Origin: MM2 sp035460165
GTDB taxonomy: Bacteria; Pseudomonadota; Gammaproteobacteria; Burkholderiales; Methylophilaceae
Reading direction: 5' to 3'
Length of the DNA stretch: 64,000 nt
NCBI GenBank assembly: GCA_035460165.1
Contig: DATHWW010000014.1
Location: 55,760 to 119,759 of the forward strand
Below the pieces are notes generated by a model. The model worked only from the letters and a program-made list of their open reading frames with translations. It was not told the origin of the DNA and did no database searches. Below are positions 16,465-25,386 of this stretch, piece by piece. The position numbers and the translations under genes were made by a program. Each line of letters starts with the position of its first letter. Position 1 is the first letter of the stretch.

Positions 16465-17609
16465 GGATTGTCGTAGTTCACCTTCTGAAGATTACCGTGC
16501 TTGTCCTTGATCAATGCGCCCGAAGCATCGCGTTTGAAGATTTTCTTATTGGTGAATCGATCACAAATCTTGATGAACTCGTCCACAGAGATGTCCAGCG
16601 GGCGAAGAATTTCTTCCAGCGGTTTGCCCAGATACGTCCATGGAAACTTTCCATCTCGCGCCATCACGATCTCCATGGCGTCCTGCCGTGTTATGCGGCT
16701 CCGTCGCGCATGGAGGCATGCAATATCGGTTGCTCGGGAAAACCCAAACTTCAGGAACTTGAAATAATCATGTATCCCGGTTTGGTGATTATCAAGGTTT
16801 TCATAGTCGACCATCGAACCCTCTACTGGCTGACCAAACGAAGTAAAGCCATTGGCCTGCGCAATCAAAGCATTAGAAAGCCCATCCCAGGGCAGATAAT
16901 GCCCGAGAAACAAACCTGTCACTCCAACGCGCTGCAACTCCTCGTCAGCCGGGTACTGATAAGGCAACAAATGTCGGGACTCTATGCCATAGGTCTCGGA
17001 AAGGTCTGATACGCGTAAACCTAACAGCCCGCCAAACTCCTCAAGCCAGCGGCGCGTGAGTATATTGTTCTCCGAAGCCGCAGCTGGACCTCCATACTCA
17101 TTCTGTGAGTTCTCGCCCCATATAATCAGAGGGACGTTATATTGAACGGCTGCACGGACTGGTATTGTAAAAATCCCCACATGCTCCGGCCATGAAATAT
17201 CTCCGACCTCAGTCAAACCAATCCGGTTAAGCCGGGCACGTATAATCGGATTAGGGGAGAACTCGACGTGATCTACGCCTAATCGCTTGAGATTCTCAAT
17301 ATTCTTCCGGCCAATCGCGCTCAGATCACAGGTACTGGAAGTCACACACAGCGGATTCAGCCCGAGCTGAAGGATGCGCACAACCTGATACGTGCTGTCT
17401 TTACCCCCGCTAACCGGAACTATGCAGTCCCAATTGGCCCCATATTTCTTGTATTTTTCAAGAACTCGCGAAAGCGCTGCCTTTCGTTGATCCCAATCAA
17501 CTTCTTTTCTTTTCTCATAGGAGCGGCAGGCATTGCAAACGCCTTTCTCATCCAAGTGTAGATCTGGTTTGGTGTGCGGCATCACGCAACGTACGCAGTA
17601 CTTCAACAT
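16461..17609 (-). CDS. N-acetyl sugar amidotransferase (PseA/WbuX family)
   Basis: A 382-residue PP-loop enzyme. It opens with a probable zinc site, YCVRCVMPHT..GVCNACRSYE, followed by the ATP-pyrophosphatase loop VPVSGGKDSTYQV (about 64-76). The family converts an N-acetyl to an acetamidino group on nonulosonic acids or other sugars; Campylobacter PseA does so on pseudaminate. With the HisH and HisF-like genes it forms an amidation set embedded in the pathway, so the end product may be the acetamidino form. The exact substrate is inferred. Confidence 0.87.
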   Translation of the reverse strand: MLKYCVRCVMPHTKPDLHLDEKGVCNACRSYEKRKEVDWDQRKAALSRVLEKYKKYGANWDCIVPVSGGKDSTYQVVRILQLGLNPLCVTSSTCDLSAIGRKNIENLKRLGVDHVEFSPNPIIRARLNRIGLTEVGDISWPEHVGIFTIPVRAAVQYNVPLIIWGENSQNEYGGPAAASENNILTRRWLEEFGGLLGLRVSDLSETYGIESRHLLPYQYPADEELQRVGVTGLFLGHYLPWDGLSNALIAQANGFTSFGQPVEGSMVDYENLDNHQTGIHDYFKFLKFGFSRATDIACLHARRSRITRQDAMEIVMARDGKFPWTYLGKPLEEILRPLDISVDEFIKICDRFTNKKIFKRDASGALIKDKHGNLQKVNYDNP

Positions 17610-17610
17610 A

Positions 17611-18249
17611 TCAGGATCTCTTTTCGATCAGAAACCAGGTAATGTCATCTTGCGGGAAGGCGAGGTCGCGTCTATAGGCAAACCCGTAATCTACCAGCGC
17701 CAAATCGGAATACTTGTCCAATAGCTCGCCGGCGAAATCCCGCTTGAAAAGCCGATCATCATGACCCCGATAGGATATGGAGACCGGAGTCGGGTTGTAG
17801 TATTCGCAAACCAGAATGTATCGCCTGGATGCCTGATACATTTTTTCATAAACGACGGGTAGCAATTCAGGATTGATATGTATCAATACCCCTTTGATCA
17901 GCACCAAATCCACTGGTATCGTGACCGGATACTCGGAAATTGAGCCTCGAAATACATTGTTCTCACCAATCAGCCCTGCGAGAGCAGTAGCAGCATCGTC
18001 GTTAATCTCGACCCCTTTGAGCGACACTCCGGGGTATAGCAACTGGAGTGCCTTCAAGTTCATCCCGATATTTGCGCCAAGCTCAAGAACAGAAGAAATT
18101 CTTCCAGCCTGCTTTATTGCTCGCGAAAAAAAATTCAGATTGGAAGCCAGCAGAAGATCGCTGTTATTTCGACCAATATATTCCGAGCCGAATTGACCGG
18201 CCCAGAATGCCTCTTGGGGAGAGGCATAACCTAGTGCCTTTGTCATCAC
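17611..18249 (-). CDS. Pseudaminic acid biosynthesis-associated methylase
   Basis: A 212-residue SAM-dependent methyltransferase. The N-terminal AFWAGQFGSEYIGRN segment (about 14-28) is the signature of a family seen almost only in pseudaminate and legionaminate clusters. The SAM-binding motif VLELGANIGMNLKAL follows at about 56-70. It overlaps the pseF stop by four bases and lies one base before the amidotransferase. What it methylates is not established. Confidence 0.83.
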   Translation of the reverse strand: MMTKALGYASPQEAFWAGQFGSEYIGRNNSDLLLASNLNFFSRAIKQAGRISSVLELGANIGMNLKALQLLYPGVSLKGVEINDDAATALAGLIGENNVFRGSISEYPVTIPVDLVLIKGVLIHINPELLPVVYEKMYQASRRYILVCEYYNPTPVSISYRGHDDRLFKRDFAGELLDKYSDLALVDYGFAYRRDLAFPQDDITWFLIEKRS

Positions 18250-18938
18250 CGTTCTTCCTTCAGTTGATTAAAGATCATTTCAGCCCGCACCCAGTCATCT
18301 TCATCATCAATATCCTGAACCCGCCAGCGCGGAATAAAAACCGGCAGCGATTTCCTGTCAAAGATTCGGGTCTGCTCAATCCAGGCTGATGGTTTTCCCC
18401 AGTAAAACTGGCCCGCATCATGCAAGGCTCTTGGAAGGTCCTGCGTCCGGGTCAACGCATGCTCAGGAAAAATCATTTCAAAACCCCCATGCATATTTTG
18501 ATGAAATGCACGAAAGATAGAGGAAGAAAAATCCGTAACGGAAAACACATACTCCCATTCATTGGTCTCAAATGCATGCCATCCGCGCTGCAGATCGGTC
18601 GTTTGCAATAGTGGCGCCGTAGCATAAATGCAGCATACGGCAGAAACATGCCACCCCTCATCGAGCGCCCACTGTGTGGCGTGTGCCATAACTTGAGACG
18701 TGGTCGCAAAATCATTGGACAACACCTCGGGCCGCCGAAATGGAATCTCTGCCCCATACTCCATGGCAATGTCAGCAATTTCACTGTCGTCAGTTGAAAC
18801 GATTACATGCTCGAACAATCCCGATGCTTTTGCTTTTTCTATTGCCCAGGCAATCATTGGCTTTCCGCAAAATATTTTAATGTTTTTGCGAGGTATACGT
18901 TTGCTACCCGACCTGGCAGGAATTACTGCAATTCTCAT
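18246..18938 (-). CDS. pseF: Pseudaminic acid cytidylyltransferase
   Basis: A 230-residue CMP-nonulosonate synthetase that activates pseudaminic acid with CTP. The N-terminal nucleotide motif is AVIPARSGSKRIPRKNIK (about 4-21), and GKPMIAWAIE, STDDSEIADIA and FSVTDFSSSIFRAF follow as in PseF. Four-base overlaps with pseC and with the methylase gene show tight translational coupling. Confidence 0.92.
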   Translation of the reverse strand: MRIAVIPARSGSKRIPRKNIKIFCGKPMIAWAIEKAKASGLFEHVIVSTDDSEIADIAMEYGAEIPFRRPEVLSNDFATTSQVMAHATQWALDEGWHVSAVCCIYATAPLLQTTDLQRGWHAFETNEWEYVFSVTDFSSSIFRAFHQNMHGGFEMIFPEHALTRTQDLPRALHDAGQFYWGKPSAWIEQTRIFDRKSLPVFIPRWRVQDIDDEDDWVRAEMIFNQLKEER

Positions 18939-20104
18939 CTTTGCAATATATCTTGCAAAACAGACACAACATAATCTTGCTGAGCATCAGTCATCGTTGG
19001 GAACATGGGCAACGTAATTGCTTCCGAGTAATAACTTTCAGCCTCCGGAAAGTCTCCTAGCTTGAATCCTTGGGCTGCATAATATGGCTGCGTATGGACT
19101 GGAATGTAATGCAGATGCACGCCGATGTTCGAGGCACGCAGCTGCTCGAACACCTCGCGATGAGAAAGCCGGACATGTTGAAGCTGCAGCCTCACCACAT
19201 AGAGATGCCAGGATGAGCGTCCATTAATTTGAGTGTATGGCAACGTCAGCGGGAGATCACGCAACAATTGCTCATACCGCAGTGCGAGCTGATTACGCCG
19301 TTCCACGAACTGTTCTATTCTTTCGAGCTGGCTGATACCCAATGCCGCCTGTATATCTGTAATGCGATAATTGTACCCAAGTTCAACTTGCTGGTAGTAC
19401 CAGCCCCCATGAGCAGGCTGTGTCATTTGATCCAGCTGACGCGTTATGCCATGTGATCTTAGCAGCAATAGCTTTTCGTAGAGGTCTCGGCGGTTTGTCA
19501 GCAGTATTCCTCCCTCGCCCGTAGTGATGATTTTTACGGGGTGAAAACTGAAGACCGTCAATTCGGAGTATTTGCAACTTCCAACCCGGGCACCGTTGTA
19601 AGTTGCTCCAATCGCATGTGCAGCATCTTCCATGATAGAAATGCCATAACGGTTGGATAGTTCGCGTATCCGCTCCATTTCACACGGTTGGCCTGAGAAA
19701 TGAACCGGGATTATTACCTTGGGCAAACAGCCATTTTTACAGGCTTGCTCCAATTTTAAATCCAGAGCCTCAACACTAAGATTCCAGGTACGTGCGTCGA
19801 TGTCGACAAAATCAACCTCGGCTTCACAATAACGCAAGCAATTTGCAGAGGCCACGAACGTATTCGGCGATGTCCATCCGATACTCTGGTCATCTACACC
19901 TAATGCAAGGCATCCGAGATGCAATGCTGCCGTGGCGTTACAGGTGGCTACGGCATAACTGGCACCGCAATAGTCGGCCACAGCCCGTTCGAATTTCTCA
20001 ATACAAGGTCCTTGAGTAAGCCAATCCGACTGCAGCACCTGAACTACCGCATCGATATCCTCCTGTGAAATTTGCTGACGGCCGTATGGAATCATGAGGT
20101 GCAA
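18935..20104 (-). CDS. pseC: UDP-4-amino-4,6-dideoxy-N-acetyl-beta-L-altrosamine transaminase
   Basis: A 389-residue PLP-dependent DegT/DnrJ/EryC1 aminotransferase. MIPYGRQQISQEDIDAV at the start, MEDAAHAIGATY, and the Schiff-base lysine in FSFHPVKIITTGEGG (about 185) are clear. It uses glutamate to aminate the keto sugar made by PseB. The start overlaps the 3' end of pseB by 13 bases. Confidence 0.92.
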   Translation of the reverse strand: MHLMIPYGRQQISQEDIDAVVQVLQSDWLTQGPCIEKFERAVADYCGASYAVATCNATAALHLGCLALGVDDQSIGWTSPNTFVASANCLRYCEAEVDFVDIDARTWNLSVEALDLKLEQACKNGCLPKVIIPVHFSGQPCEMERIRELSNRYGISIMEDAAHAIGATYNGARVGSCKYSELTVFSFHPVKIITTGEGGILLTNRRDLYEKLLLLRSHGITRQLDQMTQPAHGGWYYQQVELGYNYRITDIQAALGISQLERIEQFVERRNQLALRYEQLLRDLPLTLPYTQINGRSSWHLYVVRLQLQHVRLSHREVFEQLRASNIGVHLHYIPVHTQPYYAAQGFKLGDFPEAESYYSEAITLPMFPTMTDAQQDYVVSVLQDILQR

Positions 20105-21093
20105 GAGCTGATCAAATCTCTTAACTCGAGCATAGTAAAAAAATGAGGATTTTTCCCGGAACTGTATTCGAAACCGGAATGAACCGGATTACCAGTCTCG
20201 ATCAAGCCGTTACGGCTAAAATCAATTTCAACATTAAAATTGATAGTGGGCTTGATGACGTAATGGTCAGAAAACTCAAGGGTCAAATGTGAGTCGTCCG
20301 CAGCCACCATGAGCTCATGCAATTTTTCACCCGGACGAATTCCAATGATGTGATAGGTCAACTCAGGTGCCATTGCAGCGATCAAATCCATCATGCGTGC
20401 CGAAGGAATTTTGGGAATAAAAATTTCTCCACCATGCATACGCTCAAATGATTTTTTAACAAACTCAACCCCTTGCTCAAGCGTAATCCAGAATCGCGTC
20501 ATACGTTCGTCAGTAATGGGAAGACTGGTTACGCCTTGACTGAGCAACCGTTTGAAAAAAGGAACTACCGATCCACGTGATCCGATAACGTTACCGTAAC
20601 GTACTACGCTGAATCTTGTGCGCTTGCTTCCCACAATATTGTTGGCAGCCACAAATAACTTATCAGAGGCCAATTTGGTTGCGCCATACAAATTGATAGG
20701 ACTCGCCGCTTTGTCTGTCGAGAGCGCTATGACTTTTTCGACATTTGCTTCAATAGCTGCAGTAATAACATTTTCTGCACCATGCACGTTCGTCTTGATG
20801 CACTCCATTGGGTTATATTCTGCTATTGGCACATGCTTGAGAGCCGCCGCATGAATCACATACTCGACCCCTTCCATTGCTTGCTTGAGTCGCGGCAAAT
20901 CCCGTACATCTCCGATAAAAAACCGCATGGCTGGGTGATTAGCAAATTCCTGTGCCATTTCATACTGCTTGAGTTCATCACGAGAGTAAATGACGACTCT
21001 GCGCGGACTATATGAAGACAGCAAGAATCGCACGAAAGCCTTGCCAAACGATCCTGTACCACCAGTAATAAGTATCGCTTTATCGTTAAACAC
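20092..21093 (-). CDS. pseB: UDP-N-acetylglucosamine 4,6-dehydratase (inverting)
   Basis: A 333-residue short-chain dehydrogenase, first enzyme of pseudaminate synthesis. Features: the nucleotide fold motif LITGGTGSFGKAF (about 8-20), STDKAASPINLYGATK (about 124-139) with the active-site Asp, Lys and Tyr of the inverting dehydratases, and GNVIGSRGSVVPFF. The start is GTG, supported by AAAGG six bases upstream. First gene of the operon; the 75-base upstream gap must hold its promoter but no convincing -35/-10 pair was found. Confidence 0.94.
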   Translation of the reverse strand: MFNDKAILITGGTGSFGKAFVRFLLSSYSPRRVVIYSRDELKQYEMAQEFANHPAMRFFIGDVRDLPRLKQAMEGVEYVIHAAALKHVPIAEYNPMECIKTNVHGAENVITAAIEANVEKVIALSTDKAASPINLYGATKLASDKLFVAANNIVGSKRTRFSVVRYGNVIGSRGSVVPFFKRLLSQGVTSLPITDERMTRFWITLEQGVEFVKKSFERMHGGEIFIPKIPSARMMDLIAAMAPELTYHIIGIRPGEKLHELMVAADDSHLTLEFSDHYVIKPTINFNVEIDFSRNGLIETGNPVHSGFEYSSGKNPHFFTMLELRDLISSCTS

Positions 21094-21168
21094 TAGAAAC
21101 CTTTAATCAAGTAAGCCATTACAGAATGTTGAAGCCTGTTGAGCATAAATCGAGTATGCATTGACACA

Positions 21169-22215
21169 TCATATAAGAATTGACCTCGCCTTAAACCCCT
21201 TCTGAGCGAGAATGAATGATGCAGCCGCAGCCCTTCGACCAGTCTGGCAATAAACAAGATATTCTCTTTCTGAACTCAAACTTTTCATCACCTCACGAAT
21301 TTCATGCAACGGTATGTTTGTCGCACCGGGGATATGTTTGAGATTAAATTCCGCCCTGGTCCTGACATCCAGGAGCAGTGCCCCATCTTTAATTTTTCGC
21401 GCTGCCTCAGCTTTACTGACTTCATTGAGAAGCGGCTTTTGCAATAGCTCAACGAAATCGCTTTTCTCCAAACGCAAAAGGACGCCATCCGTATCCATCG
21501 CAACCGTTGCATTTCGTTTATTTCCCGAAGCCAGTGCCTCCTCACCGAAAGCGCTAGCCGCCTGGAGTTGGGCGACTGTTACAGGAGAACTGTTCTTTTG
21601 TGAGGAGCGGATCACATCAGCCACTCCGCTTTCAATCAAATAGTAATAGTCACCCTCGTCTCCCTGCCGAATGATGACCTGCCCTGCCTTAACGGGAATC
21701 CGCTCCATGCGTCGGAACATTTCCTCGACATTTGCGGGGTGAAGTGCGCGGAACATGCCGTTCTTAAGCGATTCGGCGCTGAATACACTTGCACTCTCCA
21801 TCCACTCGCCAGTGTTGCGCTCTAGCTGACCGGATTTATGTCCACCTTTTTCGTAGCTGGCCAATTGGTCCCAGGTGAGCATGATGTCGAGCAGGTCGGC
21901 GTCGATTCGTAATATCTGGATATCCGTCAGCGCCACAGCCTCTTGGAGTGGCGATTGATCGGAAACAACTGGGTACCGAGTCACATCGCTTCCACCATGC
22001 AGCGTTCCTGTATGCCCATCCGTAAAACTAAGCTTGAGCTCGCCTTTCAGCAAATAGAGCAGCTGCTCGCTCTGCATGACATTCATCCGGAACGGATTCA
22101 GCCCTTGGCTGACGGTTTCCACCACGCACATGGTGGCGAGTTCGCTTACGCGTCCCGGGGAAAGGGCGGCAATCGGTTCCAGTGTCGTAAGCAATGAGGT
22201 TTGGGCTGGTTGCAT
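21169..22215 (-). CDS. Cyclic-nucleotide receptor with two cNMP-type domains and a rhodanese domain
   Basis: A 348-residue soluble protein. Residues about 1-115 look like a worn cNMP fold without a phosphate cassette. Residues about 155-255 are a full cNMP domain with the cassette FGEEAL..NKRNATV (about 221-235), including the Glu and Arg that bind the nucleotide. From about 262 a rhodanese domain follows with DVRTRAEFNLKHIPGA and the active-site loop CQTGRR (Cys323). There is no DNA-binding helix-turn-helix, so it is not a CRP-type regulator. The rhodanese stops shortly after the active loop, a little short of the usual end. Third gene of the cyclase operon. Confidence 0.86.
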   Translation of the reverse strand: MQPAQTSLLTTLEPIAALSPGRVSELATMCVVETVSQGLNPFRMNVMQSEQLLYLLKGELKLSFTDGHTGTLHGGSDVTRYPVVSDQSPLQEAVALTDIQILRIDADLLDIMLTWDQLASYEKGGHKSGQLERNTGEWMESASVFSAESLKNGMFRALHPANVEEMFRRMERIPVKAGQVIIRQGDEGDYYYLIESGVADVIRSSQKNSSPVTVAQLQAASAFGEEALASGNKRNATVAMDTDGVLLRLEKSDFVELLQKPLLNEVSKAEAARKIKDGALLLDVRTRAEFNLKHIPGATNIPLHEIREVMKSLSSEREYLVYCQTGRRAAAASFILAQKGFKARSILI

Positions 22216-22233
22216 GGCTGGGCCTCTTCGCGG

Positions 22234-23016
22234 TTACAGAATAAATGTCTGCTGAGGAGCTACTGGTCGCGCGTTGAACTGCATGTCGCCACTGCTCACC
22301 TGACGCATGATTTCGGCCTCCTCGCCCGGCTTGAGATGCGTCACAAAAATCTCCGGGGAATGCTGCAATTTCTTGAGCTCGTCGAACAGCAGCGAAGGGC
22401 ACAGATGATGCGAAAGCTTGGCGAGGGCAAGTTCGCCGTTGCTGAAAGCAGTTTCGATAATCAGATACTTCAAGTTTTCGATGCGGTTGAGCGTATCCCA
22501 CAGCGCGTCGCAAGTTGTCGTATCGCCAGTGAAGACCAGACTTGCCTGCCCACTATCGAGCTGGAAGCCGACCGCTGGAACCGTATGATTTGCGGGAACC
22601 GGCGTGATTTTCCGGCCATCGAGATCAATCGTTTCTCCCAGCCGGATTTCATGATGCCGTAGAAAAGGATCCGTCTCATTCGGGATCACACTGAAATCCG
22701 GCCAGATTTTCCAGTTGAAGATGTGATCCTTGAGGATTTGCCAGGTTTCGCGCGTCGCGTGCACAGTAATATGCTTTTCGCGCATACCGATCACGGTATC
22801 CACCAGCAGCGGGATGCAGGCGATATGGTCGAGATGGGAATGGGTGACGAAGATGTGGTCGATAGCCATCATGGCATCGATGGAAAGATCCGCGACGCCC
22901 GTACCGGCATCGATCAGGATGTCGTCATCCACCAGGATAGAGGTGGTGCGCAAATTGCCGCCGATTCCCCCGCTGCAGCCCAATATCCGGACTTGAATTG
23001 AATTATTGTTTTTCAT
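22234..23016 (-). CDS. Class II cyclic-nucleotide phosphodiesterase-like metallo-hydrolase
   Basis: A 260-residue metallo-beta-lactamase-fold protein. The metal motif THSHLDH (His59, His61, Asp63, His64) and the GCSGGIGGNLRTTSILV start are those of class II cyclic-nucleotide phosphodiesterases. VFTGDTTTCDALWD and FVTHLKPGEE supply the later ligands. It would hydrolyse cAMP or cGMP. It overlaps the upstream cyclase stop by four bases and lies 18 bases before the cNMP receptor, so synthesis, breakdown and sensing are co-expressed. Confidence 0.82.
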   Translation of the reverse strand: MKNNNSIQVRILGCSGGIGGNLRTTSILVDDDILIDAGTGVADLSIDAMMAIDHIFVTHSHLDHIACIPLLVDTVIGMREKHITVHATRETWQILKDHIFNWKIWPDFSVIPNETDPFLRHHEIRLGETIDLDGRKITPVPANHTVPAVGFQLDSGQASLVFTGDTTTCDALWDTLNRIENLKYLIIETAFSNGELALAKLSHHLCPSLLFDELKKLQHSPEIFVTHLKPGEEAEIMRQVSSGDMQFNARPVAPQQTFIL

Positions 23017-25244
23017 TTTGTGGTGAAGGTAAACGCGCCATCCCAGCCCGCGCCCGGAGGATGCTCGCGGAAATAGGCGATACGCTTGGAATATAGGTCA
23101 TAGAGGTATCGTTCGGAATAACGTTGTTTCAGGATACCAAACTTCCCTTCGGCGGAGTCCCAATGTTGCGCACGATATAACGCCAGCGCCTCGCCGTAAA
23201 GCGCCAGTTCTTCCATGAGCTGCTCACTGTCTTCCCCGACCGGGCAAATCGGCTCGTAAATTCCGACAGGTTTCTCCTTGCCCTTGACGCGCACGAGATC
23301 CAGATCGCGGAATATGAAGTCCGGCACGGCAGTCCGGGTAAATTCGCTGACGATGACCTGCACCCCATACTCCTTGGTCAGCCCCTCCAGACGCGAGCCG
23401 AGGTTCACCGCATCGCCCATGACGGTATAAGCCATGCGGAACTCCGAGCCCATGTTGCCGACCGTCATCATGCCCGTGTTGAGGCCGATACCTATATTGA
23501 TCTCGGGCCACTCCTTGGCTTGGAACTTCGCCTGCAAGACCTTGAGCTTTTCAAGCATTTCCATAGCCGCCTGCAAGGCATGGCGAGCGTGCTGATCATC
23601 GTGTATAGGCGCCCCCCAGAATGCCATGATCGCGTCGCCCATGTATTTGTCGATCGTCCCACGGTGATGATGAATGGCCTGCGTCATCGGCGTCAGGTAT
23701 TCGTTCATCAAATGCGTCAGCTGCTTGGGATCAAGCCCTTCCGAAATCGAAGTGAATCGGCGTACGTCAGAGAACAACACGGTCATGTCGCGGCTTTCAC
23801 CCTCGAGACTGAACACTGCCGGGTCTTTCGCCATTTCGTCCACCAGCTCGGGCGGCACATACTGACCGAACAGACCAGCCAGTTGCCGCTTGCCGCGGGA
23901 CTCAATGAAGAAGCCGTAGGACATGTTGAAAATGAAAAGTGCCGCCACCATTAACACCATGGAGGCGATTGGCCAGACCTGATTGAGTTCCTGCCAGACG
24001 TACAGGTTGAAACCTAGTAGCATGCCCGCCAGCAGCAAAGTTGCGAAAGTCGCCTTGAGCGGGCTCATGGCGGGCAGCAAGAATGTCAGCAGGAGGCCGG
24101 AGATCAGCAAGAACAGAAATTCAACACCCAAGATATAGACTGGGCGCTCCTTGATGGTTTCGTCGAGGATGCCGGCAATCAAGTTGGCGTGCACCTCTAC
24201 GCCGGGATAAACATTCTGAACCGGGGTCGAGCGGAGATCCATCAGGCCTGGAGCCGTTGTTCCAACAAGAACGATCGCCCCCTTGAGCGTTTCCGCAGGG
24301 ACCTTGCCATGCAGAACGTCAGTCGCGGACACATACGGAAAACTGTATTGCAGGCCACGATAAGGCACCAATGCAGCAAAATCGCCATCGATCGGAATAC
24401 GATTTTTACCGACCAGCAATGCTTCGACTGCTTGGTACCCTCCCGCCCCAACTCCATACTCCGGAGCAATCACTGCGGCACCTAATGCCAGCTTGGCCAC
24501 TGCAAACGATAAGGACTCGTAGACATCGTTCTTGTATGTTTCGAGCACCGAAATCCTGCGAAAGACACCATCTTTCCCGACGACATGAGGGCTCACACTG
24601 AAATAGCCACCGGCAACTGCCGCCTTTTGCAATTCGGTTACATTGCCAGTGAATGCGGAGGCCTGGATAGGCGCCATCCCCTCAGCTCCCTTGAATATTG
24701 ATTCCGGCAGCCCTCCTGATGAAGCTGTTTCATCGAGGTCATGCCTGAACACATAACCCAACGCAACCGGGCGATCCTGCAGACTACGCGTCAGTAATCC
24801 GTCATAGTCGAGCTTCGGCCTTAATCTCGACAGGGCGGCCTGGAAATCATTGTTTTGGCCAAGCTCGGTTTTTGCAAGAGACTCCAGTTTCTGGAGCCCC
24901 GAACTCTCATCCTTTTCGGCAAAAACCATATCAAAACCAAGAACCTTGATACCGTAATGATCGAAGAGCTGGTCGACCATCTGCGCCAGCTTGTTCCGGC
25001 TCCAAGGCCAGTGCCCCTCCTCCTTCAGACTCTTCTCATCGATATCAACGATGACGATGCGCTTATCCACCGTATTCGGCATCGTCAACCTCAACCGCAG
25101 ATCGTAGGCGTAATTTTCCAGGCGAGCAGTGAAATCGTAAGGGAGTGAGCCAACAGCGTTCGCCAGAAAAAGCATCACAATCGCAAGACTGATTGCGATG
25201 CGCATGCGGTGACGCCTGAAGAAGCCTTTATTGGTCATAGGCAT
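23013..25244 (-). CDS. CHASE2-domain adenylate cyclase (class III)
   Basis: A 743-residue membrane receptor. One N-terminal span, a periplasmic CHASE2 sensor (about 35-340; DKRIVIVDIDEKSL and GAIVLVGTTAPGL are typical), three membrane spans (about 350-430), then a class III catalytic domain (about 480-670). Both metal aspartates are present (LFSDVRRF at about 490, KYMGDAIMAF at about 534), as are the lysine and aspartate that choose adenine (DKYMGD, YTVMGDAVN) and the Asn-Arg pair (VNLGSR). I therefore expect cAMP production. The periplasmic ligand is unknown. Start at 25244 or the second ATG at 25238. Confidence 0.9.
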   Translation of the reverse strand: MPMTNKGFFRRHRMRIAISLAIVMLFLANAVGSLPYDFTARLENYAYDLRLRLTMPNTVDKRIVIVDIDEKSLKEEGHWPWSRNKLAQMVDQLFDHYGIKVLGFDMVFAEKDESSGLQKLESLAKTELGQNNDFQAALSRLRPKLDYDGLLTRSLQDRPVALGYVFRHDLDETASSGGLPESIFKGAEGMAPIQASAFTGNVTELQKAAVAGGYFSVSPHVVGKDGVFRRISVLETYKNDVYESLSFAVAKLALGAAVIAPEYGVGAGGYQAVEALLVGKNRIPIDGDFAALVPYRGLQYSFPYVSATDVLHGKVPAETLKGAIVLVGTTAPGLMDLRSTPVQNVYPGVEVHANLIAGILDETIKERPVYILGVEFLFLLISGLLLTFLLPAMSPLKATFATLLLAGMLLGFNLYVWQELNQVWPIASMVLMVAALFIFNMSYGFFIESRGKRQLAGLFGQYVPPELVDEMAKDPAVFSLEGESRDMTVLFSDVRRFTSISEGLDPKQLTHLMNEYLTPMTQAIHHHRGTIDKYMGDAIMAFWGAPIHDDQHARHALQAAMEMLEKLKVLQAKFQAKEWPEINIGIGLNTGMMTVGNMGSEFRMAYTVMGDAVNLGSRLEGLTKEYGVQVIVSEFTRTAVPDFIFRDLDLVRVKGKEKPVGIYEPICPVGEDSEQLMEELALYGEALALYRAQHWDSAEGKFGILKQRYSERYLYDLYSKRIAYFREHPPGAGWDGAFTFTTK

Positions 25245-25386
25245 TAAAGATCAAATAGTTAATATTGTTTTCTTTCAAAGCATATCCCATAAGCACGCAT
25301 TTTGACAGATGAAGGAAATGCTTCAGACTGTAAGCCCTGGCAGACCATGCATGGCAAAATAGCGGTTTATATTTCGTATCAACGCC

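Noticed and set aside
21094..21168. Promoter for the pseudaminate operon
   Set aside because: TTGACA is present near 21160 but on the wrong strand; no well-spaced pair was found on the minus strand.
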